Of a DNA stretch of 64,000 nucleotides, positions 38,740 to 50,215 are shown piece after piece (the first letter of the stretch is position 1; every line of letters begins with the position of its first letter). The DNA lies in contig JACGWO010000005.1 of NCBI GenBank assembly GCA_034509735.1, positions 25,848,383 to 25,912,382 on the forward strand, read 5' to 3'. Below the pieces are notes generated by a model. That model did no database searches. It was not told the origin of the DNA and saw nothing but the letters and a program-made list of their open reading frames with translations. This DNA comes from Sesamum alatum (lineage: Eukaryota > Streptophyta > Magnoliopsida > Lamiales > Pedaliaceae). Position numbers and translations under genes: made by a program.

Positions 38740-39300
38740 CCACACATGAACATCCACTTATGTAATATTTGGAAAACTAAGGACCCCATATCGATTACAG
38801 ATATTGGTGAAGGCTTCTATGTAATTAAAACTCTAAATCTAGAGGATTATTTTGTAGCTCTTGCAAGAGAACCTTGGTTTTTCCAAAACCGCTACCTAGC
38901 GATTCAACAATGGTACCGAGACTTTGTTCCTTCGGAAGCTAAGATTTCAACAATTGTAACTTAGATACAACTTTCGGAACCACCTGTGGAATATTATGAG
39001 TTCCAAATGTTATTCAAAATTTCAATACTACTTGGAAGACCAATTAAATTAGACCTTCACACCGGAACACAAAGTAGGAGCAGATATGCTAGAATTTGTG
39101 TAGGATTAGACACTAGCAAGGCTTTATCACAGACATGCTAGAATCTGTGTAGGGAAAAGAGTTCAACAAGTGAGATACAAGCTTATAATCAAATTTTGTT
39201 ACTTATGTGGAAGAATAAGACATTTACAAGGTCGATGCCCGAATGTGAAAATAGGCAGATCAATAGAAGGAGATGGGGGGACTCAAGAGACAAGGTACAA
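38740..39300 (+). pseudogene. LINE ORF1-like domain with zinc knuckle
   Basis: The frame from 38728 reads KTKDPISITDIGEGFYVIKT, then EPWFFQNRYLAIQQW and FVPSEAKI, the pattern of the DUF4283 domain of plant LINE ORF1 proteins. After a stop and frame changes come RYARICVGLD and a CCHC knuckle, CYLCGRIRHLQGRC (C-X2-C-X4-H-X4-C), at about 39200-39241. These proteins bind LINE RNA. This copy cannot make an intact protein. Confidence 0.7.
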
Positions 39301-40079
39301 GTAAATTGGAAAACTTAAAACAAAATGAAATAGGTAAAGAAGTATGGACTATTATCTCAACAAGACCAAGATCATGAAACGCGAGAAAAGGAAAGCAGGA
39401 AGTCAACCAGCTCAAACCTAAGAGCTTGCCAATAATGACAGTTCAAGATCTGGGGAAAAGAAATCAAAATACTCAAATACAATCAAATCAAAATAAAAGC
39501 TACTCCAAAGTCAGGATGAAGAAATCAAATCCATCTTCTCCAAATGTAGAGTTTATCGCCTTTCTTGCCATACTTCTAATCATTCACCAATTTTACTTGA
39601 AACTGGAAATTCTCTAGTTGGGTAGTCTAAATTTTTTCTGTTTAAGATTGCATGGACTTTTCATAGTGAATTAGTGGATTGTTGAGAAATGTTGGTCTGA
39701 GTTTGAGAGTCAATCAACAGTACCAGATTTTATGAAAAAGTGTAAATTCCTTGCTATTAATTTAAAATACTGTCAGGAAAGAAATTACATATATACTTAT
39801 TAAATACTAAGCGAACCTTCTGGCTGCAGAGAGCTCACCTCAAATGGAAATTGGACGGTGATGATAATAGTATATTTTTTCATGAATGAGGAGACTTAAG
39901 TATATCCATGCAATTAAAGATATTAATAGCCAATGGATAGATAAGACTTATGAAATCCAACATGCTTTTATAAATCATTTCCATAATATTCATACTTCTA
40001 ATGTGACTAGTAACAATTATGTGATAATATAGAAATATAACAATTATCTAAAGCAGACATAAATTTTCTTTTATCTGAA

Positions 40080-40580
40080 ATTTCTAAGAAAGAAATCGGG
40101 GCAGCAACTCGTAAAATCGGTATTAACAAAGCCCCCGGCCCCGATGGGTACAACATGTTTTATAGGAAATTTTCAGACACTATCAAAATCGATTTGATAC
40201 AACTTGTTAACAATTTTTTCTGTAAACATGATTTTGGATCCCAAAATTAATGATGCGAGAATAATTTTGATTCCCAAGAGACAGAATGCACAATCTATTA
40301 ACCACTATAGACCAATTAGCCTATATAATGTTTGATATAACATTTTACTAATATCATGGTCAATAGAATGCGAGATATTTTACTCAATATTATTCTCCAC
40401 ACCAGAACATGTCTATCTCCTAATAGACATATAGGAGATAACATAATAATGGGACACGAACTTCTTCACACAATGAAATCCAAAAAAATTAATAAATATT
40501 TCATGCTAATAAAGCTGGACCTGGAAAAGGCTTATGAAAAGATTGATGGTCCTTCGTCAGGTTTGCTCTAAAAAAAGTAA
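40080..40580 (+). pseudogene. LINE reverse transcriptase, N-terminal part
   Basis: The reading gives NKAPGPDGYNMFYRKF, then ARIILIPKRQNAQ, NHYRPISLYNV and LIKLDLEKAYEKI. These match conserved blocks of L1-clade reverse transcriptases (KAPGPDG, IPK, RPISL, D.EKAYD). A stop ends the frame at 40571, with shifts before and after. Confidence 0.8.
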
Positions 40581-40903
40581 ATTTCCAGAATTATAGATAA
40601 ATAGATTCTTAACTTGGGTCTCTTCAATCTCAATATCAACGTTATCATTTCAAAAATATGGTGTCCCGAGTAGGGGCTACGTCAGGGAAACCCTATTTCT
40701 CCTTATTTATTCATTCTTTGTATGGACATTCTTATTCACAAAATGCTTTTTCTCTGAAATTCCAGGGGTACTGAAGCTCTTAGGTCTAGTGACAAAAGGC
40801 CCCAGTCCCGATCTTAGTTTCGCTAATTATTGTATTATGTTTGTTAAAGCTAATCACAAAACGACCCTTAACACCAAAGAATGACTTGTTAAATTTGCTG
40901 AAT

Positions 40904-40976
40904 GTGCGGGTCAAACTGTTTGTTGGGAAAAATCTAAGATTAGATTCTCGAGCAACATACTAGACTTAGACATAAG
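40904..40976. repeat. 73-bp direct duplication, left copy
   Basis: From GTGCGGGTCAAACTGTTTG to GACTTAGACATAAG. Identical to 42264-42336. It belongs to the LINE. The copies flank the hAT-like element at 40980-42263. Extending three more bases adds one mismatch (TAT against GAT). Confidence 0.95.
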
Positions 40977-40979
40977 TAT

Positions 40980-42263
40980 TAGGAGTGTACGCGGTGCGGG
41001 TTGGGCCAAATTAGGTAATTTTCGGCCCAACCTGATGTTTGCGGTTTTTGAAAAACTTAGCCCAAGTCTAGCCCGACAATCATCAAAACCGCACTTTGCC
41101 GTCTAATTGGATTGGGGCGGATTGGGGCGCTTTTTGCGGTCTTTAGTAAAAGTCAATCATCTATACAAGAAAAAATGAAAAAAAAAAGTAAAGTTCATCT
41201 ATTCTAAATACATAAAATTTGTAAGTTCAAGATACATATTTTGAAGTTACAAATAAAATTCTACATACAAAATAAATTAATAACATTCACTATACGATTC
41301 TCTCTCAAGTTTCAAATAACATTTTACAAAATAAAAGCCACAAGGCATTGAAGAGTTTGAACTTCGAAAAACTCTTTGTTTCCTTTCTTATCTAATTTTA
41401 CTTCTTAAGTTTTGATTATTAAAAAAAGTATCTATTTATATAATAAAATATTATTATACAATGATAATATATTATTAATATCATACATATTATACTAATT
41501 TACCGCAAAGGAAGCGGAAAAAATATTTTATGAGTTTAATAATAAAAGAATATTTTTAATTTTTAATGGAAGAAATAAGAAAATTTGAGGAATTAAATAA
41601 AGATTAACACTATAAATTGGAAATATAATGATAGTTTACATATTTTTATTAATCGATTATATATAAAATTTAAAACACTAGAAACATGTGTATATTAACT
41701 TAATGTACTTGTAGGAATACATAACGTTATGTTCTTTTGTTCTTTTTTTTTTTTTTGTATAATTTAGTTGGAACACAATAAGCAGAAATGTAAAGATGTG
41801 AGATATTAAAAGGATATTATTCAAAATAAAATAAGAGTTTAAGATGAATATAAAACATATTACAACACTACGATGATGTAAGCTATTTTAAGTTTTTGTA
41901 TTTATTATTTGTATAAAAAATATAGAAAATTATGAATAACCAAGAATTAGTTGAATAATTGATTTCATTTACATATGTATTAATTTATACATTTATTATC
42001 AATACCGATAAAAATATCCTAATTGTTATTATTATCTTGAACATTAATTTATGTAGTATCAAAACTTATATATATATTTATAAAGAATTATAGTTTTTTA
42101 AATTATCACTATTATTGTGGTCGAGCGCGGGATATGCGGTTCACATAAGTATAAAACCAAACCCGATTGCTAAATTGAGATTTTTTTTACTATCCCAAGA
42201 CCAACCCAACCCACCTTTAGCCCGCTAATTGCGGTGCAGTTTGGGTTGGGCCGGTCGGTTGGG
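40980..42263. mobile_element. hAT-like non-autonomous element lacking its right terminus
   Basis: The left end TAGGAGTGTACGCGGTGCGG has the form of plant hAT MITE termini. Both flanking parts are rich in GGGTTGGGCC/CCCAACCC words in opposite orientation with an AT-rich centre. At the right edge the expected inverted terminus is absent: the sequence stops in CGGTTGGG and runs straight into a second copy of the 73-bp host segment. No transposase is present. Confidence 0.6.
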
Positions 42264-42336
42264 TGCGGGTCAAACTGTTTGTTGGGAAAAATCTAAGATT
42301 AGATTCTCGAGCAACATACTAGACTTAGACATAAGG
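42264..42336. repeat. 73-bp direct duplication, right copy
   Basis: Identical to 40904-40976. Here the LINE sequence continues correctly into GATGTTCTGAGAACAC. The shared first bases GTGCGGG resemble the internal hAT-like word GTGCGGG, a possible microhomology at the join. Confidence 0.95.
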
Positions 42337-42561
42337 ATGTTCTGAGAACACTTAATCTATCCAGGGTAGGAACACATGAAAAATATCTGGGCATCCCTCT
42401 TTCATCAGATAGGTTGAGCAAATCTAAATTTAGAGACTTGATTCTCAAAATTAGGGGTGTGCAAAAACCGGCCGAACTGAAAATTCGATTTCGACCAAAA
42501 ACCGAACCAAATATTCGGTTTGGTTTTCGGTTATATATATATATTTTTTAAATATTGGTTT

Positions 42562-42595
42562 TTCGGTTCGGTTCGGTTCGGTTCGGTTCGGTTCG
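42562..42595. repeat. Subterminal TTCGG pentamer array
   Basis: About seven head-to-tail TTCGG units. Similar AACCGAA words recur near the other end (48360-48435). Such subterminal motifs are transposase-binding sites in hAT elements. Confidence 0.8.
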
Positions 42596-42742
42596 ATGGA
42601 AATGGTTCAGTCCACTGGAACTGAATTGTGTTTTTTTTTTTTAAAAAAAATAATATTATTAATATATTATATAATTTTTACTTTACTAAATAGTATAATT
42701 TACTTTACTAAGACTAATTTTGACTCTCATACTCAAACTTTG

Positions 42743-44853
42743 TGTAGCACCCTCTAACGGCACTACGACTATATCTTCCCTAAATATCACACTTAATGTA
42801 AACCCTGATTATATGTATAATTAGGCACATAATCTAGTCCCTATTGAGTATATATTCACATAGTTTCATCATCACAACAAGAATATTTAATATCTCATCT
42901 ACAAGATCATATATACATATATATCAAGTATGTCAAAAATGGAACCGTTATAGTTAGTTTACATGTCATTCTCGTTTTTAATCCAAAATTAGACGTCTAT
43001 TTCTATTTATGATGAGGAGAAAACTGCATACTGGCCCGACCTGACTGGGATGCAAAACGTGGACCTATCTGTCGTGAATAGGCACAGCAAAATTTACACC
43101 TGAAAATATTAGCAGAGGGATGAGCCTGCAACTCAATAAGTAAACAATCGGCACCAACTATATACACACCTCAAATGTAGTTTCAACAAGACAAAATAAG
43201 CAACGTATATAATATATAATCAACTTGATCAAGCACATTTCATTTCATTATTCCATGTAATTATCTCATGATTAGACAATCAATCAAACTCGCATTAACC
43301 TAGTTGGCTTGCCAGAAGGTGATATAGTGTTTTTCTCCACCAACTCAACCTCACCATTTATTATACACATATACATGAATCCCCTTGGCATGCCACACAG
43401 ACTCATCAATCTCATTTCGCATCAAAGCTCTTTCATTTCGCATCATAGCTCTTTTCATTTCGTATCATAGTTCTTTCCACATCGCATCATAGCTCTTTTC
43501 ATTTCATTTTGCCACGTGGGCTATTCAACAACATCAAGGGGTATTCATATCATAATTACATTTAATTTTCATCACTCCCTCGATTCCACATATCACCGTT
43601 CTTGTAAGCCAACTAGCCACATAAAACCACATAGCCGCATTTTTCACGTACAAGCATATAACAGTGGTATCAAACAACCAAATGGTATATCTCAATAGGT
43701 TTCCTCATTTCACTTTCACGACATAATCATTCAAAGTAATCATCAAGTACTCGTACAATTCAAAATAGATTAGTCAAGCACGAATCATAGGCCCACATAA
43801 AAGTAATATCACCAAGAAATGAAACATGTATAGATAATACTAATTGTTTACGTACACAACACTAATAGGAAAAAGGAACATATATAAGCAGCACTAATCA
43901 TTTACTTACCTCGATCTTATACAGGTTTAGTTAGCTGATATGAAGTCGTACGATCATCTACTTTATCCCCGTGTCCTATCATAAGGTATAATACGTATAA
44001 TTAATATCTAGAATGTCAATTCCTAAATAAAATATGAAATAGTATTTATATATATATATATATATATATTTCACCAATCTCTCAATATTTCATTAAACCC
44101 TTCATCCTATTATAATTACCATTCATAACAATAATTCTTGGATTATATTTATCTCAAAATATACTTATCTTTACTAAATATAATATTTTCAAATATATTC
44201 TATAATATTTCTCAAATAAAATTTTCAACCCGATTAAACTAAGCCAATTAATTGTAGAAATTATTAAATCTAGTAAATTAAGCAGTTTAAGCTATTAATT
44301 ATAACACCCCTAATTTAATTAAGACATTTAACCAGGCACTAATTATAAATACTCAAATTCATAAAATTCTCCGGTTAAACACTAAATCGAGGAGTATAAA
44401 TAACATTTAATAAATGCACTTATTAAATAATATAATTATATAAATTAAAACTAATTAAAATATAATTATTTCTTACCTCAATTTGCGCCAATTTCGTTTC
44501 TGTTTCTGTGTGTGTGTGTGTGTTTAGTGTATGTGTTTTAAGTGTGTGTGTGTTTAATATATATATTATAAAAAGTAAAATGATGGGTGCTGATGCACCC
44601 ATCTTTATCTAACCTTTTTTATTTTTTTATTTTTTTTAATTTTAATAAATTTTTTCAAAATACCCATTACGTCCTTTCTAATTTCTTAATTAATATAATT
44701 TGTTCCCAAATATTATATAAAGCTCCAATTCACTCCGTTCAAGTTTTAATATGATCACAATTTAATCTATAATATATCTACTAATTAACTAAATTTTCTT
44801 AAATAATTATCAATTAACCCCATAATTATGATTAAAAATTTGTGGGCGTCACA
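42743..44853 (-). mobile_element. Solo LTR, 2111 bp, inside the hAT
   Basis: Ends are TGTAGCACCC and GGGCGTCACA. Both flanks carry CTTTG (42738-42742 and 44854-44858), a perfect 5-bp target duplication. No internal retrotransposon domain lies between. A second copy of the same family, in opposite orientation, forms the outer frame of 52032-60380. Contains a 23-bp minisatellite, an AT microsatellite (about 44044-44070) and TG repeats (44507-44556). Orientation is given relative to the 52032 copy; the element family (probably Ty3/gypsy) is not proven. Confidence 0.85.
43418..43515. repeat. Minisatellite in the solo LTR
   Basis: About four to five units of 22-24 bp with the core CATCATAGCTCTTTTCATTT. 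The inverse copy occurs at about 59805-59895 in the second LTR, so the array predates the divergence of the two copies. Confidence 0.8.
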
Positions 44854-45816
44854 CTTTGACTGGAGAGAGTGACAGACAGTGTGACTTGTGTGAGAGACGA
44901 GAGAGTGAGGAGAAGAATCCGCCGGCGACGGCGAGGACTGTGACCTGTGGGCGAGAGAGGCGGGCGATGAGATTCCAGGGACTACAAGGACCGTGACTGC
45001 AAACATAAAAATGATTTCTTTCACTAACTTCTCTTCTTCCTCCAACTCCATGGCGCAGATCCGACTTCCGAGTAGTTATTTACCAGTTTAATCAATCCCC
45101 CGACAAGATTTTTCTTCCTTCTTCAAAGGTTCGATCTGTAATCATGCCTTTTTTGTTTCTATTTTCAAATTTTTTTTAAAATTTTCGTATTAACTCTGTG
45201 TATTTTTCGGCATGTGGTATAATCGTATAAGGTTTCAATCCCTTTAATATAGTGTAATGTCTGTGAGTTTTTTGTTTGATGGGATTTAATTTGGGAGCCA
45301 TAGTTCATTTGTTTAATTGGGATAAGTTATATGTATTGCATCAATGTAGTTGAAGATACTGACTTCAGTGGCACTGGGGTGGACTGGGATCTGAAAGAGT
45401 TTTCCTATCGAGTAGTTTGTTTTGTTACTTATTAGTTTTCTATGTAAAAAGATTGATCTTTTGGTGAAACTAGGTTTATGGGCTTCTCTGTTGTTTAACT
45501 CTATTTTTGGAACCTTGGGAATGCGTATGTTGCTTGTGAGAGCTTGTACAAAATCCTAGTTTGCAACTGGAGTTGTTGTTGTATATGAAGTAGTTGATAC
45601 ATCTTAAATACAGTGTATATGCAACTGGAGTCACTAGACTATGGAGTAGTTGTTCTTTAAACATGTTATATTGTTATGAAATAATGTTACCTGCTTTAAT
45701 TAATTGAACAGAACACGATTACAGTCAATGGTTGATAATTGCTTTATCGTATTTGTACTTTGTACTGTTATGTAAAACTATAAATGGATTTGCCTGAAGG
45801 AAGCAAATGAGAAGAA

Positions 45817-47787
45817 ATGATATTGGAAGATGAAGGCATTTCAGACACACCACCTCCACCTCCTCCAGAAGGACCAAAAGGAAGGAGACATGCAAAAGGG
45901 CTAAGGTTTGAGATCACTTCATCGCCTATAATGATAATGAAGGAAAGCCAAGAGGTCGATGTAAGTACTGCGAACGCACTTATGCTATTGATCCTACTAA
46001 GAAGTGGCACTTCTAGTATGAACAATCATATGAGACAATGCAAAAGACATCCTGATAATCTAGTTTTTGTTGCTGAGAACCGCACAATAACTAGTTTCTA
46101 TCAGAGTGTTAATGTAACGAGGGACTTAAGAGAAACTTTGAAGTTTGATCAAGAAATTGTTAGGATTGCCTTAGCTCGCATGATAATTATCGATGAATTG
46201 CCTTTTAAGTTTGTAGAAAATGACGGATTTAGGCAATTTATCTCCGCCGCATGTCCACAGTTTAGTGTCCCTTCAAGAACCACTATAACTAGGGATTGTT
46301 ATAAGTTGTTCTATGATGAAAAGAATAAGTTTAAAACTTATTTCAAGAATTCGGGAAAAAGAATCTCATTGACCACGGATACATGGACTTCTAATAAGAG
46401 ACTCACCTATATGTGTTTGACTGCGCATTATTGATTCTGATTGGAAATTACATAAGGTTATCCTTAATTTCATCCCATGTCCTACTCGTAAGGGTGATGA
46501 TATTGGATTGTTGATTCAGAAATGTTTGTTGGATTGAGGGATTGATAAAGTGTTTGTTGAAATTGTTGATAGTGCTTCGTCAAATGATACGACTGTTGCT
46601 TACTTGAGACAAAGATTTGTTAATTGGGGAACTGCTGTTTTCTGAAGAAAAAATATTTGCATATGAGATGTGTGGCTCATATTATCAATTTAATTGTCAA
46701 GGATGGATTGAAGGAATTGAATGATTCCATTGAGCGTGTCAGAACAGTTGTTAGATATGTTCGTCAATCACCTGCTAGGACAAAAAAAATTTGACGATTA
46801 TGTTGTTGAGGACAAGGTTCAAAGCAAAAAGATCATTGTGTTTAGATGTCCCTACAAGATGGAATTCAGTTTATACTATGTTAGAGACTACTCTCACATT
46901 TCAAGGCATGTTTGAAAGATATGAAATATATGATGCTGATTTTCATGGTGATTTTATGTCTGATGGTCCTTATGGTAGAATTGGATTGCCTACGAAATAT
47001 GATTGGGTTATGGTTGAAAAATTTGTGACGGTGTTGCGACACTTATACGAGCTAACCAATCGAGTCTCTGGATCATTGTATGTGACATCTAATATTTTTT
47101 TGGATGAAATAAGTGATATTTGCACCTTATTGAAGGAATGGATTGAGAGTGATGATGAATGTTTGGTAGATATGGCTCAAGAAATGAAGGCAAAATTTGA
47201 TAAGTATTGGGGTAGTGTCGATAAGATGAACAAGATGTTATATGTTGCTGTTATGCTTGATCCTCGAAAAAAGTTCTCTTATCTTCAGTATATTTTCAAC
47301 AATATGTATGAGCCACAAATAGTAGCAATGATGGCAAGTTTGGCCAAAGATGGTTTCTTTGTTGTATTTGAAGATTACAGTAAAGCATATTCTTTGACAA
47401 CATCATGTACTTCCACCACTTCGTCCATGTCTAGTGAATCAGAACAGCATCATGGTGCTAGTGGTCCAGTAAAGGAGATTAGTAAACACAGGATGAAGAA
47501 ATGAAAAAAAAATATTATCTGAGGTTGGACGTAGGCAAAAATCAGAGCTGGATTCATATTTAAACGAAGAACTTGTGGACGATGAAAATGAATCTCCAAG
47601 TTTTGATATCAAGGAATGGTGGAAAGTGCATTCTCCTAGATTTCCCATCTTATCACGATTGGCACGGGATATGTTAGGCATGCCTATATCTACCGTTGCG
47701 TCGGAATCAACTTTCAGTACTGGAGGTCGTATCATTAATGATTTCAGAGCATCATTGACTCCAATGATAGCACATACGCTCCGATGA
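45817..47787 (+). pseudogene. hAT transposase, RICESLEEPER-type, broken
   Basis: A proline-rich start (DTPPPPPPEGPK) is followed by a BED zinc finger split by a frameshift: CKYCERTYAIDP in one frame (about 45960-45995), then SSMNNHMRQCKRHPDN in another. The intact stretch to 46434 includes RISLTTDTWTSNKRLTYMCL, a core transposase block. Then come a stop and shifts (46435-46790), the block at 46791-47504, and a hATC dimerisation domain at 47575-47787 with WWKVHSPRFPILSRLARDML and STVASESTFSTGGRI. At least four frame breaks mean no full protein is made. Confidence 0.88.
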
Positions 47788-48450
47788 AACCAGATGAAGA
47801 GGACTATGACATGATAGAGAAAATTGTGAAAGGTACATGTTAATTTAATATATATTATTTATTGAGAATATTAGTTTATTCATTATTGACATCTTTAATT
47901 TATGTTATACTTGTAGATGTCGTATCAAGTGTTGGCTTAGAATCAACCATCATCAAATTATGATGTCATATGTCATGTAAGTATGATTTTATTTCATGTA
48001 CTTTTTATAATTTTATTTATATTTGTAGTATAATATCTTTCTTTTTTTTATTTTGTTTTTAGTATTAAATTGACGGAGCTTCAATCTCAATTCTCTGCTC
48101 GACGGATTCTCACTCGTGAATGGATGTTATTTTGTTCTTCAATATATTATCGTGTTAAACTTTTCGTTGAACACTTGAAATATTGAATTGTTATTTTCAT
48201 ATTTTGAAATGGAGTGCGTATGAATGGAATGATATTCGTATCGCATTGTATCAATTGTTATTTTTTCTTTTATATTTTTAACAGGTATTTTTGGTTAAAA
48301 TTGAAATTTAAACTAAACGAAAATTTTATTTTAATTATTATTTTCGGTTTTTTCCGTTGAGAACCAAAAAAACCGAAAACTTTTGGTTTGAAAACCGAAC
48401 CGAAGTTTGTCCTTCAGTTTGGTTTTCAAAACCGAAATTGCACACCCCTA

Positions 48451-48650
48451 CTCAAAATTTAAAGTAAAATTTTAGTCTGGTATAATAAATTTCTATCTTT
48501 GGCAGGGAGAACAATCCTCATTAAAAATGTTCTTAACAGTATTCCTCAATTTGCTATAGGGTCGTTTCAATTACCCCTTAATACTCTAGATACCATTTGT
48601 AAATAATTTTTTTTTGGAATTCTAGTCCTATAAGTAAACAAAAGAGTCAA
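48451..48650 (+). pseudogene. LINE RT C-terminal part, right of the hAT
   Basis: The reading includes SLAGRTILIKNVLNSIPQFA, in the form FLSLAGR..LIK.VL.SIP.F, a conserved block of plant LINE ORF2 after the RT domain. The matching left part, KYLGIPLSSDRLSKSKF, lies at 42370-42435 on the other side of the hAT, which confirms the interruption. Confidence 0.8.
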
Positions 48651-49659
48651 ATAAAATGAGAAATTATTTGCCAACCTAAGGATGTGGGAGGACTATGTAT
48701 TAGGAATATTAGAATCCTTAATAAGTTCATACACTCAAGTTGGCATGGACACAACATACTAGGCCAGATGATTTATGGGTTAGATTCATGAAAGTAAAAT
48801 ACTTCCTAAAAACTAATTTCAATGTATCAACCTAAAGAAGCGGGCATAGTTGTCTATGAAAATCGATTCATAGAACAATAACTTGGGTCGATGAGAGTGA
48901 ATACTGGTGCCTAGGGGAAGGATCGAAACTTGAGTTTTTGAAGAGCAAATGAAAAGGGAATGTATGGATTGAAGAATTGGATCTAAGGTCTAGTAACGAC
49001 AATATGAAAGTTAATTATTTTATTGTCCCATCTAAGCTAGCTTGGAATATTGAGTCACTCAACATATATTTTTCTGATATGCTATTAATCTAATCTCAAA
49101 TGTCCCCATACACAAATCCATTACTGGATCTATTGTTTTGGGCGTGGACTAGGGATGGTTCATTTATATTAAAAAGTGTATATGCATGATTGATGTCCAA
49201 AAGCTTTACCCCACTTGTCCTCATTAATCTTTGTAGAAATTGAAACTGCTTATGAACATTAAAATTGTTATTTGGCGTATTATGCATGATGCTATACCAA
49301 CTGCTAAATTTTGGTTTAAAGATATTGTATATCATCACCTTTATGCTCTCTTTGCAAAGATAAGGTTGAGAACATTGAACATTCATCTTTTGAATCTAAA
49401 TTATTTGATTCTCTGTAAATTCTGGAAAAGGTTCATTCACCAACACTAACATAATTTTCAAAATACTTAGTCTGAGTAAAACTAAGAAGGAGCAACTTCT
49501 TTTTATAAATTATCTATGGGTTATTTGGAAACAAGAAATGATGCTATATTTTTTTTAAATAAAACTATTTTTCCATTTAATATCCACTCTCAAGCTCGAT
49601 GTATCTCAACTGAAGTCATGGTACCTAACATAAATAATATCTCTAAAACCATTAAACTC

Positions 49660-50080
49660 AAATGGAGTGCTCCAGCGAATAATGTTTATAAGCTTAACAC
49701 AGATGGTGCAGCAAAGGCAATCAAGGACTATCTGCAATAGGTTGTATCATCAGAGATTGGAACAGTAAGTTTATAACTGGTTTTTCAAAAAGTATTTGTA
49801 TAGGAACCAATAATAAAGCTGAAATTTGGGCCATTTGCACAAGTATTTGTATAGCTTTATCTTTAGATATTTAGAACCTTATTATTGAGAGCGACTCTAT
49901 GTTTGTTTATAATATTTTCAACAGGAAGGAAGCTCCTTAGATCAAAGAACTGGGGTTCCTCTTAAAAGATTGTTAGTAGATTGACTAAGTTTAAAAGTGT
50001 GAAACTACATTTTGCTTAGAGGGAGTGTAACCACACAGCCGAAATTCTGGCGCAAAAACCTACTAACTACTTTGTGAATG
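49660..50080 (+). pseudogene. LINE RNase H domain, broken
   Basis: WSAPANNVYKLNTDGAAK (ending at 49716) and then, in another frame, GCIIRDW, GTNNKAEIWAI and LIIESDSMFVYNIF. These contain the D..., E... and D... blocks of the RNase H domain at the C-terminus of plant LINEs and related gene relics. Interrupted by stops and at least one frameshift. Confidence 0.75.
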
Positions 50081-50215
50081 AGTGCTATGACACTTACCCA
50101 ACCCTTTTTAAGGATGTGTTGGAAAATGATATGTACTTTGAATCCATTAGAACTATTGACACTCCTTGTACAAACTCTATAACATTGAAGTAATCTATAT
50201 ATATATATATTGTCT

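Larger units (their letters stand above)
42452..48450 (+). mobile_element. hAT transposon, full length, with nested solo LTR
   Basis: Terminal inverted repeats TAGGGGTGTGCAA and TTGCACACCCCTA match perfectly over 13 bp. The flanks carry an 8-bp target duplication, CTCAAAAT (42444-42451 and 48451-48458), as expected for hAT. Subterminal regions are rich in CGGTT/AACCG words. It encodes a decayed Ac-type transposase (45817-47787). Without the 2111-bp solo LTR and one 5-bp duplication the element is about 3.9 kb. It was inserted into the LINE. The perfect TIRs and target duplication suggest it is younger than its coding decay alone might imply, or it was mobilised in trans. Confidence 0.92.
38560..50215 (+). 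mobile_element. LINE (L1-type) retrotransposon, dead and split by later insertions
   Basis: Fragments in consistent order on the plus strand: ORF1-type domain (about 38600-39300), post-endonuclease linker (about 39820-39950), reverse transcriptase (40080-40960), RT C-terminal part (42337-42451 continuing at 48459), and RNase H (49660-50080). The end lies near 50200, after CTATATATATATATATTG and an A-run. Without the insertions at 40977-42336 and 42452-48458 the element is about 4.2 kb. The endonuclease region is largely missing. Stops and frameshifts are frequent, and exact ends are not resolved. Confidence 0.75.

Noticed and set aside
42562..42595. TTCGG array considered as an interstitial telomere repeat
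   Set aside because: The unit is not the plant telomere repeat TTTAGGG, and its position fits hAT subterminal motifs.
44044..44072. TA-dinucleotide run considered as an origin or regulatory element
   Set aside because: A simple microsatellite inside the solo LTR; no supporting motif.
45768..46025. 85-codon minus-strand ORF at the hAT transposase start
   Set aside because: It is the antisense of the proline-rich start and BED finger region of the transposase.
49096..49386. 96-codon minus-strand ORF
   Set aside because: Antisense to LINE ORF2 remnants, with no domain of its own.
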